64,000 nucleotides of DNA, taken from NCBI RefSeq assembly GCF_017573545.1, contig NZ_JAGEOK010000021.1, positions 109,820 to 173,819 on the forward strand, read 5' to 3'. Below the pieces are notes generated by a model. The model was not told the origin of the DNA and searched no databases. It worked only from the letters and a program-made list of their open reading frames with translations. Each line of letters opens with the position of its first letter. Within the stretch, counting starts at the first letter, position 1. The position numbers were made by a program, and so were the translations under genes. Origin of the DNA: Actinomadura nitritigenes. Lineage in GTDB: Bacteria > Actinomycetota > Actinomycetes > Streptosporangiales > Streptosporangiaceae. Below, piece after piece: positions 1 through 8,041 of the stretch.

Positions 1-54
1 CACATTCGGATAAACCCTTGTGGACGGCCGATCGGCTCGTGGAGGATTCTTCGC

Positions 55-999
55 GTGACGCCACGAGTGGTGCTCGATCCGGACATCCCCGAGAAGGCGC
101 GCGCGGTGCTCGCGGCCAACGCGCGGCTGCTGCCCCCTCCGTCCGTGCCGCCGCCCCGCCCGCGTCTCGGCGGGCGGGGCCTCGGCACGGTCGCGCTGGC
201 CGCGGTCCAGGCGCCGATCTGGGTCTACCTGCCCGCCCTCGCCTGCTGGCAGTACGGGAAGCGCGCGAAGATCGCCGGCATCGTCGCCGAAGCCGTCGTC
301 ATCGCCCCCATCGCCGTGTCCGGCTTCTACGGGCTGGCCGTCAACGTCCTCTTCGGCCTGCCGCTCCAGATCATCGCCTTCATCGCCGTCCTCGTCCTCT
401 CCGGCGAACCGGAGCTGCCGAGACTGATCCGCCGCCACAAGGACGGCTACATCCGCCCCGAGGAACTCGACGGCCCCGCACCCGCCCTTCTCGACCGCGC
501 GCAGGCGGCCGTCGACGCCGTGACCGGCTCCGAGGTCAACCGGGAAGGGCTCCTCGACGAGGTGCGGAACACGGTGACCCTGCCCCGGCAGCTCTGGGAC
601 GTCGCGCAGACGCTCGCCGAGCTGTCCCGGCTGAACGTCGAGCAGCGGGAGAGGACGATGGGGCTCAGCACGCCGCGCGTCGTCGAGGCGCTGCGTCCCC
701 AGCGCAAGGCCCTGAACCTGGCGACCGAGTCCGTCATCAAGCGCGTCGAGGCGCTCGAACGCTACGCCGCACGCACCCGGGCCGCCGACCAGGCGCTGCT
801 CGAACTGCGCGCCCTCCAGAACCTGGCCGAAGGCAACGACGCCTACCGCGACCTGCTGGCCCGCACGGTCCGCGACGACCTGGCCATCGCCGAGATCGAC
901 GACCTGACCGAGCGGGCACGGCGGATCGAGGAGGCCCTCCATGACAGCGTCGAACAAGCCCGCCGAGCCGGGCTCTCCCTGGTACCCCAAGCGAGCTGA
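55..999 (+). CDS. Hypothetical membrane protein with long helical C-terminus
   Basis: Function not recognised. The 314-residue product has a Pro-rich N-terminus, hydrophobic stretches at about residues 44-65, 72-92 and 93-117 that look like membrane helices, and a charged, Ala/Leu/Glu-rich C-terminal 200 residues likely to be helical and cytoplasmic. The GTG start is chosen because GGAGG lies at 41-45 with good spacing. The next small membrane-protein gene starts inside its 3' end with its own Shine-Dalgarno sequence, so the two are probably co-expressed and may form one membrane complex (inference). Confidence 0.7.
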   Translation: MTPRVVLDPDIPEKARAVLAANARLLPPPSVPPPRPRLGGRGLGTVALAAVQAPIWVYLPALACWQYGKRAKIAGIVAEAVVIAPIAVSGFYGLAVNVLFGLPLQIIAFIAVLVLSGEPELPRLIRRHKDGYIRPEELDGPAPALLDRAQAAVDAVTGSEVNREGLLDEVRNTVTLPRQLWDVAQTLAELSRLNVEQRERTMGLSTPRVVEALRPQRKALNLATESVIKRVEALERYAARTRAADQALLELRALQNLAEGNDAYRDLLARTVRDDLAIAEIDDLTERARRIEEALHDSVEQARRAGLSLVPQAS

Positions 1000-1102
1000 C
1001 CCCCGCCCCGCCTACCGGATGCCGACCGGAATCACCGTCCTCGGCGCCGCCATCCTGGCGATCCAGATCCTCTTCTGGGTCTTCGCCCTGGCCTCCGGGT
1101 GA
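941..1102 (+). CDS. Small single-span membrane protein (53 aa)
   Basis: This short gene overlaps the 3' end of the preceding one by 59 bases in another frame. An AGGAGG sequence at 929-934 sits six bases before the ATG, which strongly supports translation. The product has a polar, Pro-rich N-terminal half (to about residue 28) and one hydrophobic helix at about residues 30-52, running to the C-terminus. The overlap suggests translational coupling with the upstream membrane protein. No family is recognised. Confidence 0.6.
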   Translation: MTASNKPAEPGSPWYPKRADPRPAYRMPTGITVLGAAILAIQILFWVFALASG

Positions 1103-1146
1103 CGGCGCGCTCCCGCCTTACGAGGCGCCCCCGCCCGTGAGAAGGG

Positions 1147-1749
1147 TCAGCCGGGCAGGTCCGCCTCGCGGGCGGCGACCCGGCCGAACAGATCGCCGAT
1201 CGTGGTGAGGGCGGCGGCGTGCAGGGCGTCCGCCGTGATCGGCGCGCCGTCCGGGCCCGCCAGCGGGCGGGTCGCGCACGCCTCCGCCACGACGGTGGGA
1301 CGGTAGCCGAGGTTGAAGGCCCCCTCGGCGGTGAACTGGACGCACATGTGGGTCATGAACCCGGCCAGCACGAGGTCGGGCCCGGCGTCGAGGCGGCGCA
1401 GCACGCCGAGCAGGTCGGTGTCGTGGAAGGAGTTCGGGAAGCGCTTCACCACGACCGGCTCGCCCTCCCGGGGCGCGACGGGCTCGGCGACCTGACCGAT
1501 CTCGGCGCGGACGTCGTAGGGGCTGCCCTCACCGCCGTCGTTGACGACATGCACCACCGGCGTCCCGGCGGCACGGGCGCGGGCGAGCAGCCGGGACGCG
1601 GCGTCCAGCGCGCGGTCGGCGCCGGGCAGCGCCATGACGCCGGTCCGGTAGGTGTTCTGGAAGTCGATCATGATCAGGGTGGCGGCGGGCAGCGCGGGGA
1701 GCGCGCCGTCCAGGCCGATCACGTCGCGCAGGGTCGTCGAAACGGTCAT
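1147..1749 (-). CDS. Isochorismatase-like cysteine hydrolase
   Basis: A 200-residue member of the isochorismatase-like hydrolase superfamily (nicotinamidase, ureidoacrylate or N-carbamoyl amide hydrolase types). The expected catalytic triad is visible: Asp29 in the MIDFQN motif, Lys102 in VVKRFPNSF and Cys136 in THMCVQ. The ATG at 1749 is preceded by AGGAGG with good spacing; an upstream in-frame ATG lacks a ribosome site. A GlxA-type regulator lies 106 bp upstream on the same strand, a common pairing that suggests control by it. The substrate cannot be told from sequence. Confidence 0.85.
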   Translation of the reverse strand: MTVSTTLRDVIGLDGALPALPAATLIMIDFQNTYRTGVMALPGADRALDAASRLLARARAAGTPVVHVVNDGGEGSPYDVRAEIGQVAEPVAPREGEPVVVKRFPNSFHDTDLLGVLRRLDAGPDLVLAGFMTHMCVQFTAEGAFNLGYRPTVVAEACATRPLAGPDGAPITADALHAAALTTIGDLFGRVAAREADLPG

Positions 1750-1767
1750 CTCGTCCTCCTGGGATCC

Positions 1768-1804
1768 GGGATGCGGGGATGCGGGAAATGGGGATGCGGG
1801 AAAT
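1768..1804. repeat. Short tandem repeat in the hydrolase leader
   Basis: The 14-base string GGGATGCGGGAAAT occurs at 1776-1789 and 1791-1804, with a partial third copy just before. It lies in the leader of the isochorismatase-like gene, which reads leftward. It may be slippage-derived; no function is visible. Confidence 0.5.
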
Positions 1805-1855
1805 CGGGCAGGGGCGAGCACCGGCCTCACGGGCCGGGGCAGGGGAACGGGCAGG

Positions 1856-2830
1856 TCAGGCGGCGGTGCGGAACCGCCTCCGGTAGGCCGCCGGGGTCGT
1901 GCCGAGCCGCCGCCGGAACGCCCGGTGCAGCGTCTCCACCGAGCCGAGGCCGCACGCGGCGGCGACCCGGTCGAGCGGCTCGTCGGTGCCCTCCAGCAGC
2001 CGGCGCGCCGCCTCCACCCGCACCGCCTCGACGTAGGCCGCCGGTGTGGCGCCGGTCTCCCTGCGGAAGACGCGGGTGAAGTGCCGCTCGCTGAGGCACA
2101 TCCGTTCGGCGAGCGCCGCCGCCGACAGGTCCTCCGACGGGTTGGCGGTGATCCACGCGCGCAGCTCGTCGATGTCGCGGCGCTCGGCGGGCGCCTGCCA
2201 CAGCGGGACGCTGAACTGGCTCTGCCCGCCCTGCCGCTTGAGGTACATGACGAGCTGCCGGGCGACCTTCAGCGCGAGGCGTTCGCCGTGGTCCTCGGCG
2301 ACCAGGGCGAGCGCGAGGTCCATGCACGCGCTGATCCCGGCGCCCGTCCAGACGTTCCCCGACCGGACGTAGATCGGGTCGGGGTCCACGACGACGTCGG
2401 GGTGGTCGGCAGCGAGCCGGTCCGCGGTGGCCCAGTGCGTCGTCGCCGTCCGGCCCGCGAGCAGGCCCGCCGCCGCGAGCAGGTGCGCGCCGACGCAGAC
2501 GGACGCGACGCGGCGGGCGTGCCGGGCGGTGGCGGCGATCCAGGCGACCAGGTCCGGATCGATCACCGGCGCGCCGGCGCGGTCCAGGGCGCCGGGCACG
2601 ACGAGCGTGCCGACCCGGTCGCCGACCTGGTCGAACGTCAGGTCGGTGGCGAGCCGGACGCCGGCGCTGGTGCGCACCTGGCCGCCGTCCGGCCCGGCGA
2701 GCAGCACCCGGTAGGGCGTGCCGCCGGACATCTCCCGGTTCGCGGCCGCGAACACCTCCGCGGGCCCGGTGACGTCGAGGAGGTCGACGTCGGGGAACAC
2801 GGCGATGACGACACGGTGCGGAGCGGACAT
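1856..2830 (-). CDS. GlxA-family AraC-type transcriptional regulator
   Basis: A 324-residue protein with an N-terminal DJ-1/PfpI-like domain (about 1-190, opening VVIAVFPDVDLLDVTGPAEVF) and a C-terminal AraC double helix-turn-helix (about 215-318, with the AAALAERMCLSERHFTRVFRRE recognition region). This architecture is the GlxA subfamily, which often controls nearby amide or amine catabolism genes. It probably regulates the hydrolase downstream on the same strand. Start: ATG at 2830 has GGAGG unusually close (one base); an in-frame ATG at 2893 has no ribosome site, so the start is uncertain. Confidence 0.85.
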   Translation of the reverse strand: MSAPHRVVIAVFPDVDLLDVTGPAEVFAAANREMSGGTPYRVLLAGPDGGQVRTSAGVRLATDLTFDQVGDRVGTLVVPGALDRAGAPVIDPDLVAWIAATARHARRVASVCVGAHLLAAAGLLAGRTATTHWATADRLAADHPDVVVDPDPIYVRSGNVWTGAGISACMDLALALVAEDHGERLALKVARQLVMYLKRQGGQSQFSVPLWQAPAERRDIDELRAWITANPSEDLSAAALAERMCLSERHFTRVFRRETGATPAAYVEAVRVEAARRLLEGTDEPLDRVAAACGLGSVETLHRAFRRRLGTTPAAYRRRFRTAA

Positions 2831-2946
2831 GCCTCCATTGTCACGGGCGTCCCGCCGTGACCGCCATGACCAGGTTCTGGCATATCCGGACATCGGGCCG
2901 CCGCGGACCCCGTCAGGCGGGGGCGCTGAGCGCGACCGCGGGTCCG

Positions 2947-3834
2947 TCAGGGGTAGCCGCCGGCGCGGCCGAGGAGGGCGGGGGCGGGCGTGCCGAGGAG
3001 GCCGGCGAGCCAGGTGCCGGTCTCGGCGACGGCGTTCATGTCGATGCCGGTCTCGACGCCGGAGCGGTGGAGGGCGTAGAGGAGGTCCTCGGTGGCGATG
3101 TTGCCGGTGGCGGCGGGCGCGAACGGGCAGCCGCCGAAGCCCCCGGTGCTGGCGTCGAGGGTGGTGGCGCCGAGGTCGACGGCCGTGAGCGCGTTGGCGT
3201 AGCCGGTGTTGCGGGTGTTGTGGAAGTGGAAGCGCAGCGGCGTGCCGGGCGCGGCCGCGCGGACGCGGGCGGTCAGGTCGCGGACCTGCGCGGGGACGCC
3301 GACGCCGATCGTGTCGGCGATCGCGATCTCGAAGGCGCCGGCGGCGTGCGCGCGGCGGGCGATCTCGGCGACGCGCTCCGGAGGCGTCTCGCCCTCGAAG
3401 GGGCAGCCGAACGCGACCGCGATGGTGACCCCGGCGGGGATCCCCGCGTCGTGCGCGGCGGCGGCGATGCCGTCCCAGGCGTCCAGCATCCCGGCCATGG
3501 TGCTGCCCTGGTTGCGCACGGAGAACGTGTCGGACGCGACGAGCACGACGTTCACCTCGTCCACGCCCGCGTCGAGGGCGCGGTCGAGGCCGCGCCGGTT
3601 GAGCACGAGGCCGCTGTAGGAGACCCCGTCGCGGCGCGGGACGCCCGCCATGACCTCCTCGGCGCCCGCCATCTGCGGGACGCGCTTGGGGTTGACGAAC
3701 GAGACGGCCTCGATGCGGCGGGCGCCCGCGTCCACGCAGCGGGTGATGAAGGCGATCCGGTCGTCCGGGTCGAGCACGCGGGCCTCGTTCTGCAGCCCGT
3801 CACGGGGACCCACTTCGAGGACTGTTGTATGCAA
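2947..3834 (-). CDS. Hydroxymethylglutaryl-CoA lyase
   Basis: HMG-CoA lyase cleaves 3-hydroxy-3-methylglutaryl-CoA to acetyl-CoA and acetoacetate. The 295-residue product carries the family signatures: VGPRDGLQNE (catalytic Arg11-Asp12), the metal-binding HFHNT, and GFGGCPFAPAATGN with the active-site cysteine. A TTG start at 3834 is chosen because GGAGG precedes it by five bases and the protein then begins right at the TIM-barrel (HTTVLEVGPRDG). It is divergent from a GntR regulator and CoA-transferase. One of two matching operator-like dyads overlaps this start codon, suggesting repression by GntR. A related lyase for another 3-hydroxyacyl-CoA is possible. Confidence 0.85.
   Translation of the reverse strand: MHTTVLEVGPRDGLQNEARVLDPDDRIAFITRCVDAGARRIEAVSFVNPKRVPQMAGAEEVMAGVPRRDGVSYSGLVLNRRGLDRALDAGVDEVNVVLVASDTFSVRNQGSTMAGMLDAWDGIAAAAHDAGIPAGVTIAVAFGCPFEGETPPERVAEIARRAHAAGAFEIAIADTIGVGVPAQVRDLTARVRAAAPGTPLRFHFHNTRNTGYANALTAVDLGATTLDASTGGFGGCPFAPAATGNIATEDLLYALHRSGVETGIDMNAVAETGTWLAGLLGTPAPALLGRAGGYP
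3825..3834. promoter_or_regulatory. Putative GntR operator 1
   Basis: TTGTATGCAA overlaps the TTG start of the HMG-CoA lyase gene. It shares TTG(C/T)ATGCAA with the dyad at 3877-3886 and resembles the short palindromes bound by FCD-type GntR regulators. The assignment to the adjacent GntR protein is inference. Confidence 0.5.
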
Positions 3835-3875
3835 CTTCGCCTCCAGCTTGCGAGTTTCGACCCTGGTGTGACTAT

Positions 3876-3887
3876 ATTGCATGCAAT
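3876..3887. promoter_or_regulatory. Putative GntR operator 2
   Basis: ATTGCATGCAAT is a perfect 12-base palindrome just upstream of the GntR gene's ribosome site (GAGGGAGG, from 3894) and 43 bases from the second site at the lyase start. Two such sites between divergent genes fit repression of both directions. Confidence 0.55.
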
Positions 3888-3905
3888 CGAAGCGAGGGAG
3901 GGGCG

Positions 3906-4559
3906 ATGGCACGGGCGACCGACACGGCGTACGACGCGGTCCGCCGGATGATCCTCTCCGGCGAGGCGGCGGCGGGCAGCAGGCTCGGCGAGGCGGAGCT
4001 CGCCGAGACGCTCGGGCTGTCCCGCACGCCCGTCCGGGAGGCGCTGCAGCGGCTCGGCGCGGACGGGCTCGTCGAGGTGCTGCCGCACCGCGGGGCACGG
4101 GTCGTCCGGTGGACGCGGCGGGACCTGGAGGAGATCTTCGAGCTGCGGTCGCTGCTGGAGCCCTACGCCGCGGCGCGCGCGGCCCGGATGGCGCCCGGCG
4201 AGGACGTCCTGGCGGACCTGCTCGGCCAGTGCGACGCGATGGAGGCGGCGGTCGCGGCCGGCGACTTCACCCGCGTCGCGCAGCTGAACTCGCTCTTCCA
4301 CGCCGCCGTCATCGACGCCTCCCGCAACCGGCGGCTCCCGGCGATGCTGACGTCGGTCATGCACGCCCCCCTGATCGTCGGGACGTTCCGCCGGTACGAC
4401 GCCGGCGAGATGGCCCGCAGCATGAACCACCACCGCGAGCTGGTCGCCGCGATGGCCGCCCGCGACCCCGACTGGGCCGAATCGGTGATGCGCGCCCACA
4501 TCCGCGCCGCCGCGGCCAACCTGAGCCACGACGCGAACGAGGCGGAGGACGAACGATGA
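3906..4559 (+). CDS. GntR-family (FCD) transcriptional regulator
   Basis: A 217-residue regulator with an N-terminal winged helix (about 6-66, including LAETLGLSRTPVREALQRLGADGLVEVLPHRGARV) and a C-terminal all-helical FCD ligand domain (about 70-205, with the metal-coordinating His and Asn/Asp pattern). FCD regulators usually sense organic acids. A GAGGGAGG sequence precedes the ATG. Its stop overlaps the start of the CoA-transferase gene (ATGA), and it is divergent from HMG-CoA lyase, so it probably senses a substrate or intermediate of that pathway. Confidence 0.9.
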   Translation: MARATDTAYDAVRRMILSGEAAAGSRLGEAELAETLGLSRTPVREALQRLGADGLVEVLPHRGARVVRWTRRDLEEIFELRSLLEPYAAARAARMAPGEDVLADLLGQCDAMEAAVAAGDFTRVAQLNSLFHAAVIDASRNRRLPAMLTSVMHAPLIVGTFRRYDAGEMARSMNHHRELVAAMAARDPDWAESVMRAHIRAAAANLSHDANEAEDER

Positions 4560-5746
4560 CAGGTGCGCTGGGAGACCTCCGGGTCGTGGAGATGGGCCAG
4601 CTGCTCGCCGGCCCCTTCTGCGGGCAGCTGCTCGGCGACTTCGGCGCCGAGGTCGTCAAGATCGAGCCGCCGGGGTCCGGGGACCCGATGCGCGAATGGG
4701 GCCGGGAGAAGCCGCACGGCATGTCGCTGTGGTGGCCGATCCTCGCCCGCAACAAGAAGTCCGTCACGCTGAACCTGCGCACGCCGGAGGGCCAGGCCCT
4801 CGCCCGGAGGATCATCGCGCAGGCCGACGTGCTGGTGGAGAACTTCCGTCCCGGCACGCTGGAGCGCTGGGGCCTCGCGCCCGCCGACCTGCAGAGGGAG
4901 AACCCGCGGCTGATCATCACCCGCGTCACCGGCTACGGGCAGGACGGCCCGTACGCGCCGCGTGCCGGGTTCGGCTCGATCGGTGAGGCGATGGGCGGCA
5001 TCCGGTACGTCACGGGCGACCCCGACAGGCCGCCGTCCCGCGCGGGCATCTCGCTGGGCGACGAGCTGGCCGGCACGTTCGCCGCGCTCGGCACCCTCGT
5101 CGCCCTGCACGCCCGGCACCGGACGGGCCGCGGCCAGATCGTCGACTCGGCTCTCTACGAGGCGGTGCTCGCGCTGATGGAGTCGCTCGTCCCGGAGTGG
5201 GAGATCGCGGGCTACCAGCGGGAGCGCACCGGGTCCGTGCTGCCGAACATCGCGCCGTCCAACGTCTACCCCACGCTCGACGGGCCCGTCCTCATCGCCG
5301 CGAACCGCGACACGATCTGGCGGCGGCTCGCCGCGCTGATGGGCCGTCCGGAGCTCGCCGACGACGAGCGGTACGCGACGCACGGGGCGCGCGGCACCAA
5401 CGCCGAGGAGCTGGACGAGCTGATCGGCGCGTGGACGGCGGGCCAGGGCTCCGACGCGCTGCTGGAGTTGCTGCACGAGAACGGCATCCCGGCCGGGCTG
5501 ACCTACCGTGCCAAGGACATGCTGGCGGACCCGCACTACAAGGCCCGCGAGGCGATCATCCGGATGGCGCACCCGGACTTCGGCGACTTCCCGATGCACA
5601 ACGTGTTCCCGAAGCTGTCCGAGACGCCGGGCGAGGTGCGCGCGCTCGGCCCGTCCCTCGGCCAGCACAACGCGGAGGTCTACGGCGAGTTGCTCGGCCT
5701 GTCCTCCGAGGAGATCACGTCGCTGGAGACGTCCGGCACCATCTGA
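4556..5746 (+). CDS. Class III CoA-transferase (CaiB/BaiF family)
   Basis: A 396-residue CoA-transferase family III enzyme. The N-terminus (VVEMGQLLAGPFCGQLLGDFGAEVVKIE) and the internal GDELAGTFAALGTLVALHARHRTGRGQ region, which holds the catalytic Asp, are typical. These enzymes move CoA between carboxylic acids. The ATG overlaps the GntR stop codon, so expression is coupled. With HMG-CoA lyase next door, a succinyl-CoA-dependent activation of free hydroxymethylglutarate or a similar dicarboxylate is plausible, as in the animal SUGCT enzyme of the same fold family; that substrate is inference. A strong bidirectional terminator follows. Confidence 0.88.
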   Translation: MTGALGDLRVVEMGQLLAGPFCGQLLGDFGAEVVKIEPPGSGDPMREWGREKPHGMSLWWPILARNKKSVTLNLRTPEGQALARRIIAQADVLVENFRPGTLERWGLAPADLQRENPRLIITRVTGYGQDGPYAPRAGFGSIGEAMGGIRYVTGDPDRPPSRAGISLGDELAGTFAALGTLVALHARHRTGRGQIVDSALYEAVLALMESLVPEWEIAGYQRERTGSVLPNIAPSNVYPTLDGPVLIAANRDTIWRRLAALMGRPELADDERYATHGARGTNAEELDELIGAWTAGQGSDALLELLHENGIPAGLTYRAKDMLADPHYKAREAIIRMAHPDFGDFPMHNVFPKLSETPGEVRALGPSLGQHNAEVYGELLGLSSEEITSLETSGTI

Positions 5747-5753
5747 CCGCCGT

Positions 5754-5782
5754 GCGCCCCGCCCGCCGAGCGGGCGGGGCGC
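5754..5782. terminator. Bidirectional hairpin terminator
   Basis: Perfect 13-bp GC stem (GCGCCCCGCCCGC paired with its complement at 5770-5782) with a three-base loop, between the convergent CoA-transferase and lamin-tail genes. Confidence 0.75.
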
Positions 5783-5788
5783 CGGTCG

Positions 5789-6238
5789 TCAGCAGTACTT
5801 CGACGAGCCGCTGCTGCCCCACTTGCAGGTGTCCGCCACCGCGCCGCTCGGGTAGCGGAGGTAGGCGGTGTCACCGGTGTTGTTCCAGATGTACGCCTTC
5901 GAGCCCCAGTACCGGTTCGTCGCGGTGTTCGTCCCACGGCCCGTGCGCACGTAGACCGACTTGTGCCCCTTGAGGGTGAACGAGCCGAACGTGTACGTGT
6001 GGCCGGACTTGTCGCGCAGCGTGACCCCCTTGAGCTGCCGCGCCGTCGTGGTCCTGTTGTACAGCTGCACCCACTCGGCGTTCAGCGACGCGTTCGACCC
6101 GGTGTCCTTGCCGGGCGAGTCGAAGTAGACGCGGTAGATCTGCACCGGGCTGGCCGCCTCGGCGGGCGCCGCCGCCAGCAGCCCCGCGGCCACCGCACCG
6201 GCGATGGCCGCGACCCCCGTCACAACAAGCCTCTTCAC
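5789..6238 (-). CDS. Secreted lamin-tail-domain (LTD) protein
   Basis: A 149-residue exported protein with a Sec signal peptide (MKRLV followed by an Ala/Gly-rich core, cleavage near AEA-AS at about residue 29) and a single lamin-tail fold (about 31-149). Typical strand motifs are seen: ASLNAEWVQLYNRT, LKGVTLRDKSGHTYTFGSFTLKGHKSVYVRTGRG, and AYIWNNTGDTAYLRYPSGAVADTCKW. In actinomycetes such proteins are small extracellular proteins of unclear function. It converges on the CoA-transferase gene, and its upstream region holds a short inverted repeat over a possible promoter. Confidence 0.85.
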   Translation of the reverse strand: MKRLVVTGVAAIAGAVAAGLLAAAPAEAASPVQIYRVYFDSPGKDTGSNASLNAEWVQLYNRTTTARQLKGVTLRDKSGHTYTFGSFTLKGHKSVYVRTGRGTNTATNRYWGSKAYIWNNTGDTAYLRYPSGAVADTCKWGSSGSSKYC

Positions 6239-6264
6239 CCCGAGAACCCCTTTCGTTCACCAGC

Positions 6265-6288
6265 GAATGCCTATTTGTACCGGCATTC
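6265..6288. promoter_or_regulatory. Inverted repeat upstream of lamin-tail gene
   Basis: GAATGCC-N10-GGCATTC is a perfect 7-bp dyad about 27 bases upstream of the lamin-tail start. On the minus strand the loop contains TACAAAT, a fair -10 element. It is followed by CACA/TGTG-rich sequence that can also pair. It could be an operator; no regulator is linked to it. Confidence 0.35.
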
Positions 6289-6404
6289 ACACACACATGG
6301 TGGTGTGTGGCCATGTGTGGGTCGGATGGCAACCACAGGGCCCTCTCAGGCGTCCGGCACCCCCGTGTTTTCCCTGGTGAAGCCCGAAGTCCCGGCGGAC
6401 GTCC

Positions 6405-7334
6405 TCACAGCGTGATCACGATCTTTCCGTGGACGTGGCGTCCGGCCTGCAGCGCCACGGCGTCGCGGATCTTCTCGATGGGGAAGGTCGCGGCGATCGG
6501 CACGGTCATCTCGCCCGCGAGGATCGCGTCGGTGATGCGCTCCAGGGCGCCCGGCCGCGCGTCGAAGCCGCCGGTCGGGCGCGTGCCGCCGGGCGGGTTG
6601 GGCCCCGCGGCGATCGTGGAGATCCGCTCGGGCGGCACGCCGAGCGCGAGCGCGGCCTCGGCCGTCTCGGTGCCGAACAGGTCGGTCGCGGCGGTCAGAC
6701 CGCCGGGCGCCAGTGCCCGCACCCGGTCGGCCAGCCCGGGGCCGTACGCCACCGGCTCGGCGCCCAGCCCCCGCAGGAACCCGAAGGTGCCCTCCGAGGC
6801 GGTCCCGATCACGGTGGCGCCGGCGAGCCGCGCGAGCTGGACGGCGAACACGCCCACGCCGCCGGCGGCACCGCCGATCAGGACGGTGTCGCCGGACCGC
6901 AGGCCGATCGCCGCCAGCGCCGCGGAGGCGCTCAGGCCGGCCACCGGAAGGGTGCTCGCCACCTCGTCGCCGATGCCCTCCGGCGTGCGGGAGAGCATCT
7001 CCGGCGTCCTCGCCGGCACCGTGACCACCAGGAAGTCGGCGGCGGCCCTGCCCACCGTGCCGCCGTGGACGCGGTCGCCGACGGCGAAGCCCGCGGCGCC
7101 GTCGCCGACCTCGTCGACGACGCCCGCGAAGTCGGACCCGAAGCCGGACGGCAGGGTGACGCCGAACCGCGCCGCCGCCTCGGGCCGCGCGGCGAGGAGC
7201 CAGTCCATCGGGTTCAGCCCGACGGCGGTCACGCGGACGCGGACCTCGCCCGGGCCCGCGTGCGGCTCCGGGACATCGCGCAGCTCCAGGACCTCGGGAC
7301 CTCCGAACGTCTCGTAGATGACGGCTCGGCTCAT
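6405..7334 (-). CDS. NADP-dependent quinone oxidoreductase-like MDR protein
   Basis: A 309-residue zinc-free medium-chain dehydrogenase/reductase. The GroES-like domain spans about 1-120 (FGGPEVLELRDVPEPHAGPGEVRVRVTAVGLNPMDWLL), followed by a Rossmann domain with the nucleotide motif GGAAGGVGVFAVQLARLAG. No structural or catalytic Cys/His zinc ligands are seen, as in quinone oxidoreductases, which reduce quinones or enones with NADPH. The gene is divergent from a TetR regulator, with dyad sites in the intergenic region, so it is very probably repressed by that protein and induced by an electrophile or quinone. Confidence 0.88.
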   Translation of the reverse strand: MSRAVIYETFGGPEVLELRDVPEPHAGPGEVRVRVTAVGLNPMDWLLAARPEAAARFGVTLPSGFGSDFAGVVDEVGDGAAGFAVGDRVHGGTVGRAAADFLVVTVPARTPEMLSRTPEGIGDEVASTLPVAGLSASAALAAIGLRSGDTVLIGGAAGGVGVFAVQLARLAGATVIGTASEGTFGFLRGLGAEPVAYGPGLADRVRALAPGGLTAATDLFGTETAEAALALGVPPERISTIAAGPNPPGGTRPTGGFDARPGALERITDAILAGEMTVPIAATFPIEKIRDAVALQAGRHVHGKIVITL

Positions 7335-7354
7335 GGCAGACCTCCTGCAGCGGA

Positions 7355-7396
7355 GTGATGGGACTTGGTCCTATCACCGTACACGAGTGATGGGAC
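7355..7396. promoter_or_regulatory. TetR operator region (three half-sites)
   Basis: GTGATGGGAC-TTG-GTCCTATCAC (7355-7377) is a 23-base dyad with one mismatch. The half-site GTGATGGGAC recurs exactly at 7387-7396, so sites cover the promoters of both the divergent oxidoreductase and the TetR gene. A TAGACT -10 element at 7406-7411 lies six bases before the TetR ATG. Confidence 0.65.
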
Positions 7397-7417
7397 CAAG
7401 TGCCGTAGACTGTCCGC

Positions 7418-7987
7418 ATGGCCCGCTGGCAGCCCAACGCGTCGCAACGCCTCGTCGCCGCCGCCCTCGACCTCTTCGCGGAGCGGGGCTACGAGAACAC
7501 GACCGTGATCGACATCGCGCAGCGCGCCGGCCTGACGAAGAGCACCTTCTTCCGGCACTTCCCGGACAAGCGCGAAGTCCTCTTCGGCAGGGACACGATG
7601 ACCGCGCTCCTCGCCGACGGGATCGCCGCGGCGCCGCCGGCCGCCACCCCGCTCGAAGCGGTGGCGAACGCACTGGACGCGATCGGGCGCGAAGCCTTCA
7701 CGCCCGACCGCCGCGAGATCATCGCCCGCAGGCGGGCCGTGATCGACAGCCACCCGGAACTACAGGAACGCGAGGCGCTGAAGGGGCTCGCCCTCACCGC
7801 CGCCGTGACCGCCGCGCTCCGGCGGCGCGGCGTCCCCGACCTGACCGCGCGCGTCGCCGCGGAACTGGGCGCGCTCGCCATGAAGATCGCCTTCGAGCGC
7901 TGGAGCGACACGGCCAACGGCGATGACTTCGGCGAACTCGCGCGGCGGACGCTCCGCGACCTGCGGGAGGCCGGCGCCTCGTGCTGA
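7418..7987 (+). CDS. TetR-family transcriptional regulator
   Basis: A 189-residue regulator with the TetR helix-turn-helix at about residues 8-55 (LVAAALDLFAERGYENTTVIDIAQRAGLTKSTFFRHFPDKREVLF) and a helical ligand domain after it. There is no Shine-Dalgarno sequence. Instead TAGACT lies six bases before the ATG, so the transcript is probably leaderless. The gene is divergent from the quinone oxidoreductase, and the intergenic dyad sites suggest that it represses both genes. Confidence 0.9.
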   Translation: MARWQPNASQRLVAAALDLFAERGYENTTVIDIAQRAGLTKSTFFRHFPDKREVLFGRDTMTALLADGIAAAPPAATPLEAVANALDAIGREAFTPDRREIIARRRAVIDSHPELQEREALKGLALTAAVTAALRRRGVPDLTARVAAELGALAMKIAFERWSDTANGDDFGELARRTLRDLREAGASC

Positions 7988-8004
7988 CGCGCCTCCGGCG
8001 GGTC

Positions 8005-8021
8005 GCGACGCGGTGCGTCGC
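8005..8021. terminator. Short hairpin between convergent genes
   Basis: GCGACGC-GGT-GCGTCGC, a 7-bp stem with a three-base loop between the TetR gene and the convergent SDR gene. Confidence 0.45.
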
Positions 8022-8041
8022 CTCGTCCGGAACCGGCGCGG

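Noticed and set aside
4163..5668. Long minus-strand frame opposite the CoA-transferase
   Set aside because: It is antisense to GntR and CoA-transferase genes with clear family motifs, and has no ribosome site or recognisable domain.
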